64,000 nt of DNA from Gracilibacillus kekensis (GTDB lineage Bacteria; Bacillota; Bacilli; Bacillales; Amphibacillaceae). Each line of letters begins with the position of its first letter. Within the stretch, counting starts at the first letter, position 1. The stretch is from contig NZ_FRCZ01000010.1 of NCBI RefSeq assembly GCF_900143085.1, positions 1-64,000 of the forward strand, read 5' to 3'. Made by a program: the position numbers and the translations under genes. The notes below the pieces were generated by a model, which saw nothing but the letters and a program-made list of their open reading frames with translations, did no database searches and was not told where the DNA came from. Positions 7,595 to 16,785 of the stretch are shown here, in pieces.

Positions 7595-9268
7595 GTGCAA
7601 AGAGTACAAAATACTTTTCAAAACCAATGCGGTCAGCTATTTATTGAATCATTCAAGAACGAAAATTGTGACACCGTGTTTGGCTCTGTTTACCAATCGA
7701 TATTTCTGAACAAAGAAAAAGGTTTTCATCATCAACAACTAACACATGAACAATCTATAATACATGCGGCAGATGGATATGCTCGTGCGACTGGAAAAGC
7801 AGGAGTGGCTTTTGTTACCACTGATTTCGGAATTACTAACGCTGTGACAGGTATTTCAACTGCCCAAATAGATGGGATACCTCTGCTTGTTTTTATCCAA
7901 AAAAATCAATACACAGATGAATCTTTGGATGTTGAGACAATTACTAAACCTATTTGCAAGCATTATTTTCATCTTAAACGTCCTGAAAATATTTCTAGTA
8001 TCATTGAAGAAGCAAACAAATTAGCCTTAAGTGGTCGTAAAGGCGTTGTTATTATTGAGTTCTCAAGTAGTTTATTTATGGAGGAAAGTGTAATTACCAT
8101 TCAGTCTAAACAGCTTTCATCTATAGAGAGAGTGGAAGCACAAATTCCAATAAAACAGCTTGATAACATCATCCACCAAGTACACGAGGCAAAAAAACCT
8201 ATTCTTTTAATTGGAGGAGGAGTCATCCGTTCAGGAGCGAGCAGTATTGTAAATGATTTTATTAAAAAAACACAAATACCTTTTACAAGTACATTAATGG
8301 GTTTAGGTGCCATCGGTGTTGAGAATCCGTTGCATTTAGGCATGGTTGGTATGCACGGAACATATGCTGCGAATAGAGCAGTCCATCAATGTGACTTACT
8401 AATTTGTCTGGGTATCCGCTTTAGTGATCGAATTACTGGAAAAACAAAAGGCTTTTCTCCTAATTCAATCAAGATACAGATAGAGATCGATCCGGCGGAA
8501 GTTAATAAAAATGTAACTGTGGACTTACCAGTTATTGGAGACATTCAGAAAGTCCTAACAATGGTTGTGGATAGACTAGCTGATTTTCATGCAAATCATT
8601 GGGGAAAGCAAGTTATCAAATGGAAAAAAACTTCTCCTCAATTTTCGAATTCTACCAATTTACTAAAACCAGATGAAATCATACGCGAAGTTCATCGTTT
8701 TTCTCCTGAAAATACAGTTATCGCAACAGATGTTGGACAGCACCAAATGTGGACTGCGCTTCATTATCCATTTAACCGTCCTCGTCAATTGTTAACCTCT
8801 GGTGGGTTTGGGACCATGGGGTACGGTTTACCTGCAGCAATAGGAGCAGCTGTTAGTGGTAAAAATCACCCGGTTGTTTGTTTTACAGGAGACGGCAGCA
8901 TTCAGATGAATATTCAAGAGTTATATCATGTCGCTAAAAATAAATTAAATGTAAAAGTAATCATATTGCGTAATGGTTATCTTGGAATGGTTAGACAATG
9001 GCAACAGTTATTTTACAAAAACAAATATTCACAAGTCAAAATAACTTCACCCGATTTTCTTTCAGTTGCTGAAAGCTTTGGCATCAGTGGTTATCGTGCT
9101 ACTAGTTATGAAGAAACGATAAAAATTATTCGAAAAGCTTTCTCTAACGATCAACCAGCACTATTAGATTTCGTTATCGAAGAAGAAGTAAATGTATATC
9201 CGATCGTTCCACCTGGCGGGAATAACACTGATGCCTTACAGAGTGAAGATCTTTCAACATTAAAATAA
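7595..9268 (+). CDS. acetolactate synthase large subunit-like ThDP enzyme
   Basis: A 557-residue thiamine-diphosphate enzyme of the IlvB family. It has the N-terminal activating Glu in THEQSIIHAADGYARATGK (about residue 50), the central domain with GGGVIRSG, and the C-terminal ThDP motif GDGSIQMNIQELYHV...RNGYLGM (from ~432). It ends IVPPGGNN, like true acetolactate synthases. The usual PGG and TSGPGATN segments are replaced by GSVYQSIF and TTDFGITN, so it is a divergent member. No small regulatory subunit or other ilv gene is adjacent. The start is GTG with AAAGGGGG 10 nt upstream. The real substrate is uncertain. Confidence 0.8.
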   Translation: MQRVQNTFQNQCGQLFIESFKNENCDTVFGSVYQSIFLNKEKGFHHQQLTHEQSIIHAADGYARATGKAGVAFVTTDFGITNAVTGISTAQIDGIPLLVFIQKNQYTDESLDVETITKPICKHYFHLKRPENISSIIEEANKLALSGRKGVVIIEFSSSLFMEESVITIQSKQLSSIERVEAQIPIKQLDNIIHQVHEAKKPILLIGGGVIRSGASSIVNDFIKKTQIPFTSTLMGLGAIGVENPLHLGMVGMHGTYAANRAVHQCDLLICLGIRFSDRITGKTKGFSPNSIKIQIEIDPAEVNKNVTVDLPVIGDIQKVLTMVVDRLADFHANHWGKQVIKWKKTSPQFSNSTNLLKPDEIIREVHRFSPENTVIATDVGQHQMWTALHYPFNRPRQLLTSGGFGTMGYGLPAAIGAAVSGKNHPVVCFTGDGSIQMNIQELYHVAKNKLNVKVIILRNGYLGMVRQWQQLFYKNKYSQVKITSPDFLSVAESFGISGYRATSYEETIKIIRKAFSNDQPALLDFVIEEEVNVYPIVPPGGNNTDALQSEDLSTLK

Positions 9269-9395
9269 AGCTTTTCATATTCGGACGAGGTATATTGTAA
9301 CGTTAAAAAGTTCTTCTATCGTATACATGAAGACAAATTTCAATAAAATAGTTTCATGAAATACAACAATTTTATGAATTTTTTTGTGCCTGCCC

Positions 9396-9424
9396 TTGCA
9401 ATTTCATTATTCACTTGCTATAAT
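9396..9424 (+). promoter_or_regulatory. promoter of the cold shock gene
   Basis: TTGCAA, 17 nt, TATAAT. The predicted start near 9432 leaves a ~115-nt leader, the long 5' UTR typical of cold-shock mRNAs. Confidence 0.75.
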
Positions 9425-9545
9425 AAATGTAGCTATTTTGTTCGATGACACCTTCAAGTATCGTAACGTTAAGTTTTCGTTTTGAGGCAAGAGCAAGAAT
9501 AGTAATACATTTGTGTGATCGGTTCACACTAGGAGGAAAAGAATT

Positions 9546-9746
9546 ATGGTACAAGGTACAGTAAAATGGTTTAACGCAGACAAAGGTTTTGGATTTATCG
9601 AAGTTGAAGGACAAGACGATGTATTCGTTCACTTCTCTGCTATCCAAGGCGAAGGCTTTAAAACACTTGAAGAAGGTCAAAGCGTAACTTTCGACATCGA
9701 AGAAGGTAACCGTGGACCACAAGCAGCTAACGTAGAAAAAAACTAA
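9546..9746 (+). CDS. cold shock protein, CspA family
   Basis: A 66-residue single OB-fold nucleic-acid chaperone. RNP1 is KGFGFIEV and RNP2 is VFVHF. Length and sequence match Bacillus CspB/CspD proteins. AGGAGG lies 8 nt before the ATG. It has its own promoter, a long leader that probably controls temperature-dependent translation, and its own terminator. It is therefore a single-gene unit. Confidence 0.97.
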   Translation: MVQGTVKWFNADKGFGFIEVEGQDDVFVHFSAIQGEGFKTLEEGQSVTFDIEEGNRGPQAANVEKN

Positions 9747-9766
9747 TTTAGCTCTTTATAGAAAAG

Positions 9767-9795
9767 ACGCTTATGCTTAGGCATAAGCGTTTTTT
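9767..9795 (+). terminator. terminator of the cold shock gene
   Basis: ACGCTTATGC-TTAG-GCATAAGCGT, a 10-bp perfect stem, followed by TTTTTT. It also borders the convergent DUF488 gene. Confidence 0.92.
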
Positions 9796-10150
9796 ATTTA
9801 GTCAATAATTCCTTTAAGATAACTACATGATTATACTTTAACTCTTTCGTTGCAAATACTAACGTAATATCTCCATTTTGCTTTTGATAATAGTTCTTCA
9901 GCTGTTCTAAGGCTTCTTTTTTTTCTGAATCTGTTTGTAATTCTTCTACATACGCTTGCTTAAAGCTTTGAAATTTATCTGGATCATGGCCAAACCATTT
10001 TCTTAACTTTGTAGATGGACCAATCTCCTTTAACCATACATCTAATTGTGCATTCTCTTTGTAAACACCTCTTGGCCAAACACGATCCACCAAAATTCTA
10101 CAACCATCTTTACTGCTTACTTCCTCATAGATTCTTTTTAATTGAATAAT
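9794..10150 (-). CDS. DUF488 family protein, apparent AUU start
   Basis: The 118-residue product matches the DUF488 family: IQLKRIYEEVS, then ILVDRVWPRGVYKE, WLKEIGPSTKLRKWFGHDP, and a C-terminal TLVFATKELKYNH segment. The family's usual N-terminus is fully encoded only if translation begins at ATT (10150), right after AAAGGTGG. There is no ATG, GTG or TTG between that ribosome site and the conserved IQLKRIYE. The first such codon (a TTG next to the GTG at 10093) would remove ~18 conserved residues. Either this is a genuine AUU start or the start codon has been lost by mutation. Biochemical function of the family is not established. Confidence 0.75.
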   Translation of the reverse strand: MIQLKRIYEEVSSKDGCRILVDRVWPRGVYKENAQLDVWLKEIGPSTKLRKWFGHDPDKFQSFKQAYVEELQTDSEKKEALEQLKNYYQKQNGDITLVFATKELKYNHVVILKELLTK

Positions 10151-10298
10151 ATCCCACCTTTAGAGAAGATTTTTACTTCATCGTGTTACTACAGTGCTGA
10201 AATTAAATGTTTTCCTTGCGCTCGAGCAAATTAGTAGACCTTTCTTATCTTGAAGCGTATCATTTCTTACATGCTCAAGTAAATTAAGGAGTGATTTT

Positions 10299-11300
10299 AT
10301 GTCGAAACCATTTTCAAATGTAAAATTTTCTATATTAGATTTAGCACCTGTTTTAGCTAAAAAAAGTGCTTCGTTATCCTTTCAAAACAGTGCAGATTTA
10401 GCAATCCATGCTGAACACCTAGGTTATCACCGGTATTGGTTGGCTGAACATCATAATATGCCTGGGATTGCCAGTTCTGCTACATCACTTGTCATAAGTC
10501 ATATCGCCAGTCATACAAAAAAAATACGAGTTGGTGCTGGTGGTATTATGTTACCCAACCATGCTCCCTTAGTTATCGCAGAACAATTTGGTACATTAGA
10601 TGCGCTTTATCCAGACCGTATTGATCTAGGCTTAGGACGTGCTCCCGGAAGCGATCAGGCAACAGCATTTGCATTAAGACGAACATTAAATAGCAGTCCA
10701 GATGATTTTCCTAATCAAGTCGAAGAGTTAGAAACCTACTTCGAGGGAACTGCTAGAGTAAAAGCGGTACCTGGTAAAGGAGCTAATGTCCCTTTATGGT
10801 TGCTTGGATCTAGTGATTTTAGTGCACGTTTAGCTGCGGAAAAAGGTCTACCTTTTGCCTTTGCTAGTCACTTTTCACCAGATTATACGATACCTGCACT
10901 TCGAATTTACCGTGAACGTTTCACGCCATCAAATCAACTTAGTAAACCACTTGCAATGGTTGGTGTCAACATTATTGCCGCTGAATCTACCGAGAAAGCT
11001 AAATGGTTAGCAACGTCACAACAACAACAATTCTTGTCATTGATTCGTGGTGCACCGTCCGAACTGCAGCCACCAATCGACGATATTGATAACGAGTGGT
11101 CCATCTACGAAAAAGCCTCCGTTGAGAAGTCGGTTAATAGTAAAACTACGATCATTGGAGATAAAGATGCTGTACGTGAAAAATTAGCGGCCTTTATCGA
11201 AGAAACCGAAGCAGATGAAGTCATCATTAATTCGCAAATTTATGATCACGAGGCAAGAAAGAAATCGTATCAGATTGTTTCTGATATTGTGAACGAATAA
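10299..11300 (+). CDS. LLM-class flavin-dependent oxidoreductase
   Basis: A 333-residue bacterial-luciferase-like (TIM barrel) flavoprotein of the MsnO8 group. It has the characteristic SILDLAPV N-terminus, [39 protein letters not shown] and GRAPGSDQ. These FMN-dependent enzymes oxidise varied small organic substrates. Nothing here specifies which. A good AAGGAG precedes the ATG. It is monocistronic and convergent with the esterase gene. Confidence 0.92.
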   Translation: MSKPFSNVKFSILDLAPVLAKKSASLSFQNSADLAIHAEHLGYHRYWLAEHHNMPGIASSATSLVISHIASHTKKIRVGAGGIMLPNHAPLVIAEQFGTLDALYPDRIDLGLGRAPGSDQATAFALRRTLNSSPDDFPNQVEELETYFEGTARVKAVPGKGANVPLWLLGSSDFSARLAAEKGLPFAFASHFSPDYTIPALRIYRERFTPSNQLSKPLAMVGVNIIAAESTEKAKWLATSQQQQFLSLIRGAPSELQPPIDDIDNEWSIYEKASVEKSVNSKTTIIGDKDAVREKLAAFIEETEADEVIINSQIYDHEARKKSYQIVSDIVNE

Positions 11301-11313
11301 TTTTATGAAGAAA

Positions 11314-11350
11314 GAGGACAAACGCAATGAAAGAATTTGCATTTGTCCTC
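11314..11350. terminator. terminator between convergent genes
   Basis: GAGGACAAA and TTTGTCCTC form a 9-bp stem around an 18-nt loop that can pair further. It lies in the 60-bp gap between convergent stop codons. The T tracts are only moderate. Confidence 0.6.
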
Positions 11351-11360
11351 CTGCTTATTT

Positions 11361-12152
11361 TTACCGACTTCTTATCGGGAGCCAAGCAAGTACCTCTTGA
11401 ATTTTTTCGTCCCAATAGCCCCACTCATGTGTTCCTTTTGTAAAAGTATGAGCTAATGGCAAGTCCATTTCTTCCGCATATTGATGAAACTTTTTATTAT
11501 CTTCCCATAAAAAGTCTTCCGTTCCACAAGCCTGAAATAACTTAGGAATCGATTCACCAGTTTTTCGCAACTGACGGATTAAATAAAATAGATCTTCTTC
11601 CGTATTTTTTAAAGATGAATCACCATACACATGGAATAACGCTGCATTAACTGGGTTTTCTTCCTGTTGAACTGAATTCACATGATTAGCGATATCTAAT
11701 ACTCCAGATAAACTTGCTGCTGCTGCGAAATCCTGTGGCTTTCTTAGCGCCCATTTAAATGCACCATATCCTCCCATCGATAGACCTGCAACAAAATTGT
11801 CTTCTCTATTTGATGATAACGGAAAAAAAGACCTTGCAATTCTAGGGAGTTCTTCTGAAATAAATGTCCAATACTTCTTACCATATTCCATATCCGCATA
11901 AAAACTATGATCAACTTGTGGCATTACCACTGCAATTCCATACTCTGCTGCATACCTTTCAATCGAGGTTCTTCTTGTCCAGATCGTATGGTCATCACTA
12001 AAACCATGCAACAAGTATAGAGTGGGGATTTTACCTTCATTTCGATTGTTTTTTAGTCCGATCTGTGTAGATGTCTCTTCAGGTAAAATAACTGTCATTG
12101 ATGTGCTAATTGTTAATACTTCAGAAAAAAAGTCGCATTTTATTAAAGCCAT
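11361..12152 (-). CDS. esterase, FrmB/tributyrin-esterase family
   Basis: A 263-residue alpha/beta hydrolase. The nucleophile elbow is GLSMGGYG (about residues 122-129). The oxyanion region is YLLHGFSDD. An acid in GTEDFLWED and a His in GTHEWGYWD complete a plausible triad. It resembles the esterase-D/S-formylglutathione hydrolase-like esterases of Firmicutes. No signal peptide is seen, so it is cytoplasmic. It begins 16 bp after the serine hydrolase gene and shares its strand, so the two are probably one operon. AAGGGAGGG precedes the ATG. Confidence 0.88.
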   Translation of the reverse strand: MALIKCDFFSEVLTISTSMTVILPEETSTQIGLKNNRNEGKIPTLYLLHGFSDDHTIWTRRTSIERYAAEYGIAVVMPQVDHSFYADMEYGKKYWTFISEELPRIARSFFPLSSNREDNFVAGLSMGGYGAFKWALRKPQDFAAAASLSGVLDIANHVNSVQQEENPVNAALFHVYGDSSLKNTEEDLFYLIRQLRKTGESIPKLFQACGTEDFLWEDNKKFHQYAEEMDLPLAHTFTKGTHEWGYWDEKIQEVLAWLPIRSR

Positions 12153-12168
12153 ATTATCTCCCTCCCTT

Positions 12169-13320
12169 TTAGTTTAAACTTCCATAAATAATGTTGCGGA
12201 TTCTAGGCTGATGATACGTCTCGAAATTTGGTAACATCTGCTGCATATAAACTGCTGATAATTGTTTTTTAGGATCGATAAAGACATAGGTGCCTGCTAA
12301 ACCAGACCAGCCAAACTCTCCTAATGTACTGTTACTTCCACCTTTCGCTTGATCGATCATCACTCTAACACCTAATCCGTATCCATAGCCATTATCGTAA
12401 TTCCAGCCTAACTCGGGTATCATTTCTTCAGGTAAATGGTTTTGAGCCATTAATTGAATGGTGTTGTTACTTAGTAACGTAACACCTTCACTGGTACCAC
12501 CTTGTGCAAGACAATGGGCAAATTTCTGATAATCTTCCAAAGTAGAGTGCAAACCTGCACCACCACTTTCAAAAACAGTAAGTGGTTCTGCATCACTATC
12601 TATCCAAGTATTCTCAACTAATTGTCCATTATCCTGTCGATCATATATCTTTGCTAGTCGGTTTTTCTTAGCAATAGGTATCTTAAAGAAGGTATCATTC
12701 ATTTTAAGTGGCTGAAAAATCTTTTGGTGCAAATATGCTCCTAATGACATTCCTGTAATTACCTCTATTAATGCTCCGATAACATCATGACTAAGACCAT
12801 ATTTCCAGTGAGATCCAGGATGAAATTCCAATGGATTATTAGCCAAAGCGATCGATAACTCTCTTAGTTTCGACGTGTGTTCTTTTACTTCTTTTTCTTT
12901 TATCTCAGCCATCACTTGCCTAGTCAATTTTTCCACTTCTGTTGCTTCCCCACCATATGTAATACCTGATGTCATTGTAAAAAGGTCTTTGATTAAAATA
13001 TCCCTTTCAGCTTCTATTACTTTTCCATTTTCTAATACTTTCATATTTTTAAATTCTGGTAAATAATCGGATAAAGGATCTGTTAATAAAAAGTCACCGC
13101 TTTCTAATAACTGCAAGCCAGCAACACAAGTGACTAACTTTGACATCGAATAAATCCGATAAATCGTATTATCTTTTATTGTTTTTTCCTTTTGTAGGTC
13201 TGCATAACCGAAGTAATTTTCGTATAAAGTTTGATTTTCTTTTCTGACAGATAGGGCTACACCTGCAGCACCCTTCTCAGTAAATTTCGTTAATACTTTA
13301 TCTAGTCGATGTTCCAACAT
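12169..13320 (-). CDS. serine hydrolase, beta-lactamase/PBP family
   Basis: A 383-residue class C beta-lactamase-like hydrolase. The catalytic SxxK motif is SMSK at residues 58-61. A tyrosine motif (KYGLSHD, near 174) and a GWSGLAGTY segment in the KTG-equivalent position follow. No signal peptide or membrane anchor is present, so a cytoplasmic esterase (EstB-like) is likelier than a beta-lactamase. It is the first gene of a two-gene unit with the downstream esterase. Confidence 0.88.
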   Translation of the reverse strand: MLEHRLDKVLTKFTEKGAAGVALSVRKENQTLYENYFGYADLQKEKTIKDNTIYRIYSMSKLVTCVAGLQLLESGDFLLTDPLSDYLPEFKNMKVLENGKVIEAERDILIKDLFTMTSGITYGGEATEVEKLTRQVMAEIKEKEVKEHTSKLRELSIALANNPLEFHPGSHWKYGLSHDVIGALIEVITGMSLGAYLHQKIFQPLKMNDTFFKIPIAKKNRLAKIYDRQDNGQLVENTWIDSDAEPLTVFESGGAGLHSTLEDYQKFAHCLAQGGTSEGVTLLSNNTIQLMAQNHLPEEMIPELGWNYDNGYGYGLGVRVMIDQAKGGSNSTLGEFGWSGLAGTYVFIDPKKQLSAVYMQQMLPNFETYHQPRIRNIIYGSLN

Positions 13321-13554
13321 ATTAAACCTCCTTATGATATCGCTTTCTTTATTTTACCATAAAGTGTGATTTGAATGGGTGTTTTAGACTTCCACTCTGC
13401 TCAACGATACTTATTAGGAAATTAGCTTCCGTTTATACCTATTACGAACAGTACGTCTTGAAAAAAGGTACTTTCCAATACATTCCATTTGTTTTTTCTG
13501 ATACAATAAAGTGAGACTTAATAATAGAAAAAACAAAAAAGGGCTGAGTTTAAC

Positions 13555-15039
13555 ATGGTAGATCAAAAAACCAACCGTCCACTCGTTTTAGTAGCACTTG
13601 TACTATCCATGTTTATGGCAGCAATTGAAGGAACTATTGTCGCCACTGCAATGCCTAATATCGTAGCAGACTTAGGTGGGTTTTCTTTATATAGTTGGGT
13701 GTTTTCAAGCTTCTTATTAATGCAAGCAGTAACTACTATAATATATGGAAAATTAGCTGATCTATTTGGCAGAAAACCTGTTTTTATTATTGGTGTCATT
13801 ATATTTCTTATCGGCTCCATTTTGTGTGGTATCGCACCAACAATGGGAGCACTTATCATTTTCAGACTGATTCAGGGGCTTGGCGCAGGAGCAATACAGC
13901 CTATCGTAACAACGATAGTTGGTGATATGTATACAGTCGAAGAACGTGCCAAAGTACAAGGCTACCTGGCAAGTGTTTGGGGAGTATCATCTGTAATAGG
14001 TCCTCTCTTAGGTGGAATAATCGTTCAGTTTATCGATTGGGCTTGGATTTTTTGGATGAATATTCCTATCGGCATCTTAGGACTGATCGGTGTCATCATC
14101 TATTTTCATGAGAAAGTGGACAAAGAAAAAAAATCGATTGATTATCTCGGTTCAAGTTTATTCTTTATTGCAATTTCAGCGTTAATTGTAGTTTTTGTAC
14201 AAGCAGGAACGAATTGGGCATGGCTCTCCATAGAAGCAATTAGTCTATTATTGCTTTTCTTTATTAGCATTAGTATCTTTATCTGGCAGGAAAAACGAGC
14301 ACCATCACCAATGATGCCACTTTATTTATGGAACAACAAACTAATTGTAATCGCTAACCTTGCTACACTGCTTTCAGGGATGATCATTTTAGGGTTATCG
14401 AGCTTTCTTCCAACATATGTACAAGCTGTTATGGGGGAATCTGCCATAGTGGCTGGTTTTACCTTGAGTACTCTTTCGATTGGCTGGCCGATTTCAGCAA
14501 CAATTGCAGGTCATCTTGTTTTAAAGATAGGATTTCGTTGGACAGCTTTCACTGGCGGCTTCGCATTATTTGTTGGAACATTTTTATTTTTTATGCTTGA
14601 TGCAGATAAAGGACCGGTTTACGCAGGAATTAGCTCATGTATCGTAGGTATCGGTATGGGGCTTACTTCAACAACATTTATTGTTGCTATTCAAAACACC
14701 GTAACTTGGCATGAACGAGGAGCCGCTACCTCACTTAATATGTTTATGAGAATCATTGGTAGTGCTTTAGGGGCTTCTTTTTTAGGTGGTCTACTTAATA
14801 TGCAGTTACAAAATTATTATCAAAAAAAAGGGGAAGATATCGAGATAGCCGGCACGGATATGTTATTAGACGAGGGAATGCGAGAAACCATTCCCACGGA
14901 AACACTTGCTTCCATGCAAGATGGTCTCACCTTTGCTCTACATACTGTTTATACAGGGTTATTTGTTATCGGTTCACTCACTTTTGTGTTACTTTGGTTT
15001 TTCCAAAAAGTTCAACTCAAAAAAGGGACTGAAAAATAA
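13555..15039 (+). CDS. MFS multidrug transporter, DHA2 (14-TM) family
   Basis: A 494-residue proton-driven exporter with about 14 membrane helices. Motif A between helices 2 and 3 reads GKLADLFGRKP. The helix-1 region has AAIEGTIVATAMPNIVADLG, and motif C (GPLLGGIIVQFIDWAW) is in helix 5. It resembles the drug:H+ antiporters of Bacillus such as YusP/LmrB. It is monocistronic with no adjacent regulator, and the substrate is unknown. Confidence 0.9.
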   Translation: MVDQKTNRPLVLVALVLSMFMAAIEGTIVATAMPNIVADLGGFSLYSWVFSSFLLMQAVTTIIYGKLADLFGRKPVFIIGVIIFLIGSILCGIAPTMGALIIFRLIQGLGAGAIQPIVTTIVGDMYTVEERAKVQGYLASVWGVSSVIGPLLGGIIVQFIDWAWIFWMNIPIGILGLIGVIIYFHEKVDKEKKSIDYLGSSLFFIAISALIVVFVQAGTNWAWLSIEAISLLLLFFISISIFIWQEKRAPSPMMPLYLWNNKLIVIANLATLLSGMIILGLSSFLPTYVQAVMGESAIVAGFTLSTLSIGWPISATIAGHLVLKIGFRWTAFTGGFALFVGTFLFFMLDADKGPVYAGISSCIVGIGMGLTSTTFIVAIQNTVTWHERGAATSLNMFMRIIGSALGASFLGGLLNMQLQNYYQKKGEDIEIAGTDMLLDEGMRETIPTETLASMQDGLTFALHTVYTGLFVIGSLTFVLLWFFQKVQLKKGTEK

Positions 15040-15062
15040 CCGGTAAAACCAATTCATAGCGT

Positions 15063-15160
15063 TGGCCGCCACTGCATAGAAAACAATAGAAAAGCTTTCT
15101 TTAATAGATGTTGCACATGTGCCGTGGTAAAAGTGAAGTGGGGAGACGGGCGATTTCCTT
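15063..15160. repeat. possible deletion remnant of the paired hairpin repeat
   Basis: TGGCCGCCACT is followed after ~55 bp by CCGTGGTAAAAGTGAAGTGG and GGAGACGGGCGATT. These resemble the two outer ends of the half-element at 16473-16632 with the middle missing. Confidence 0.3.
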
Positions 15161-15237
15161 GCAAACTCTCATAATAAATAACATAACTAGTTAACTATAT
15201 CTTCATTTATTTCACCTTTGAACTTGCTTATAAAAAA

Positions 15238-15282
15238 GAAGGATTATGTGACGACATGAAATTAGGTCACATAATCCTTCTT
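15238..15282 (-). terminator. terminator of cwlJ
   Basis: A 16-bp stem (GAAGGATTATGTGAC and complement) with a 13-nt loop. On the minus strand it is followed by CTTCTTTTTTATA. It lies between the MFS gene and cwlJ and may serve both. Confidence 0.88.
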
Positions 15283-15309
15283 TCATCCTTATTAGTTTTC
15301 TGCATTCTC

Positions 15310-15741
15310 TTAAAAGGTTTCAAATACGCTTTGGCATTCAGATTCTGTGGGTGTGAAGAAACAATGACTTTTAAATCTACCCGTGTTCCATTGACCAAAC
15401 CATTGCTCAGGACAGCTTCCTTCTGGACGGAAAAACCAAAGTGCATAACTAGCGGGGTGATTTCGTTCTCCACCAATTGATCTTCGAGCCAACCGGATTT
15501 CTTTTTCTCGTGCTCGTTGATAAAAATAACCTTTTTGGGTTGCTTCAAATCCACCTGGGCTCTGAAATACCATACGATTTATTGTATTAATATCTTCAAA
15601 ATCTAAACAACGTGCTTTCACACGATTCACTCCAACATTCCCTACCATTAACATACCCAGCTTCCCATCGCCTTCTGCTTCTGCTCTCATTAAACGTGCT
15701 AATAACCTCACATCTGCTTCATTAGCTTTAATAACTGCCAT
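15310..15741 (-). CDS. cwlJ: spore cortex-lytic cell wall hydrolase CwlJ
   Basis: A 143-residue SleB/CwlJ-family hydrolase that degrades the muramic-lactam cortex during germination. It matches B. subtilis CwlJ throughout: VRLLARLMRAEAEGDGKLGM, VGNVGVNRVKARC, GYFYQRAREKE, ARRSIGGERNHPA, SLWFFRP-type YALWFFRPEGSCP and FKSHCFF. There is no signal peptide, as in CwlJ, which is made in the mother cell. The frame is open 29 codons further upstream, but AGAGGAGGT sits 6 nt before the ATG at 15741. gerQ, its usual partner, is not in the window. Confidence 0.95.
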   Translation of the reverse strand: MAVIKANEADVRLLARLMRAEAEGDGKLGMLMVGNVGVNRVKARCLDFEDINTINRMVFQSPGGFEATQKGYFYQRAREKEIRLARRSIGGERNHPASYALWFFRPEGSCPEQWFGQWNTGRFKSHCFFTPTESECQSVFETF

Positions 15742-15861
15742 ATCGATACCTCCTCTAGTTCCTTTATATTCAAACAGACCAAAATAATGAATGTCCGAAT
15801 CCGAATACAGCGCTGTAATCCCTTTCATGGTATGCTATAATACAAGTAGGAGGTGTGGCTG

Positions 15862-16137
15862 ATGCAACTTAGCAATTTTATCTTACACAAGGATATTTTG
15901 TTGATCCATGCTGATATTAATGGGAATGATTATGTCTTCACAGTTAAGTGGACAACGATTGAAAATAAAAAAGGTGGAACATGGGAATTGAAATCCTATT
16001 TAAATAATTCTAATGGTAAAAAAGACTTAACAGATAACCAGATAGAGGAATTTTTAGAACGTATAAACCCAAATTGGGACTGGGAAAAGGACCAACAGCA
16101 AATTTTAAATATCATAAAAGATGAGTCTGAAAACTAA
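15862..16137 (+). CDS. hypothetical protein, 91 aa
   Basis: An unrecognised small soluble protein, acidic at its C-terminus. It reads MQLSNFILHKDILLIHADI, then a beta-rich NDYVFTVKWTTIENKKGG, and ends in the helical QQQILNIIKDESEN. AGGAGG lies 8 nt before the ATG at 15862, and an extended -10 (TGC-TATAAT) lies just upstream at ~15831-15839. It is divergent from cwlJ. A GC-rich hairpin (TTGCGCA/TGCGCAA, 16179-16207) follows it but lacks a clear T tract. Confidence 0.65.
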   Translation: MQLSNFILHKDILLIHADINGNDYVFTVKWTTIENKKGGTWELKSYLNNSNGKKDLTDNQIEEFLERINPNWDWEKDQQQILNIIKDESEN

Positions 16138-16246
16138 CCTATTTTGTTAACATCACATACCAACGATACAATAAAGATTGTTGCGCATTATAAGGAAACT
16201 GCGCAATAAATGATGTTGTAATTTTGACATGATGTGTGAGCTTAGC

Positions 16247-16632
16247 AATCGCTTAGGCTTGTCCGCTTCTCTTTCCATGGGTTTTTCTCCTCAGCTAACT
16301 TTGGTAAGTAAAGACCACTTACCAAAGTGGATCTTCGGAGAAAAATATCCCATAGGAGTAGAAGCGGACGCCTACGCTAATTTGATATTTTACAACGCTA
16401 GTATGAGGTAGCATTATGCTATTCCTCACATAAAAAATTTGTTGATTGCAGTAACAGCGCAAAATGCTAACTGTTGCAACAATTGTAGAATATTATTATA
16501 GCGCAGGCCGCCCACTTTCACTCCTGTGGGAATGTTTTACCTGAAGATCCACTTTTTCAAGTGCTCTTTGCTTGAAAAAGTTAGCTGAAGGGAAAACCCC
16601 ACGGAAAGGGAAGTGGGCAGCCGGAGCGATTT
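16247..16632. repeat. paired inverted hairpin repeat, intact copy 1
   Basis: The gene-free stretch 16138-16785 is mostly this element. The left half (16247-16402) is itself a long hairpin: GTCCGCTTC...GAAGCGGAC outer arms, CAGCTAACTTTGG...CCAAAGTGGATCTTC inner arms. It ends CGCTAATTTGATATTTTACAACGCTA. The right half (16473-16632) is the same sequence inverted. A ~70-bp core lies between. The same architecture recurs at 21626-22009 and in damaged form at 3371 and 49346. Confidence 0.85.
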
Positions 16633-16785
16633 ACTAGTCCATAACACATTTCAAAATTACCACTTCGGCAATGAAATATACATCCAGTTTTACGTAGTTC
16701 CTTCCTAATACGTATGAAATTCTAATTGATTCAAATTTGAATTGTTTTTATAAACTTTTTTTGTCTCAACCTCATCGCTCTCTTC

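Noticed and set aside
9411-9722. 103-codon minus-strand frame over the cold shock gene
   Set aside because: It is the antisense shadow of a well supported csp gene and its leader, with no family resemblance.
15267-15554. 95-codon frame overlapping cwlJ on the same strand
   Set aside because: cwlJ matches its family over its full length in the other frame. This one has no ribosome site or family.
16229-16411. 60-codon plus-strand frame inside the repeat
   Set aside because: It lies entirely in the left half of the hairpin repeat and reflects its sequence, not a gene.
16138-16640. CRISPR-like repeats
   Set aside because: The repeats are long imperfect hairpins in inverted pairs, not short direct repeats with unique spacers. 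No cas genes are present.
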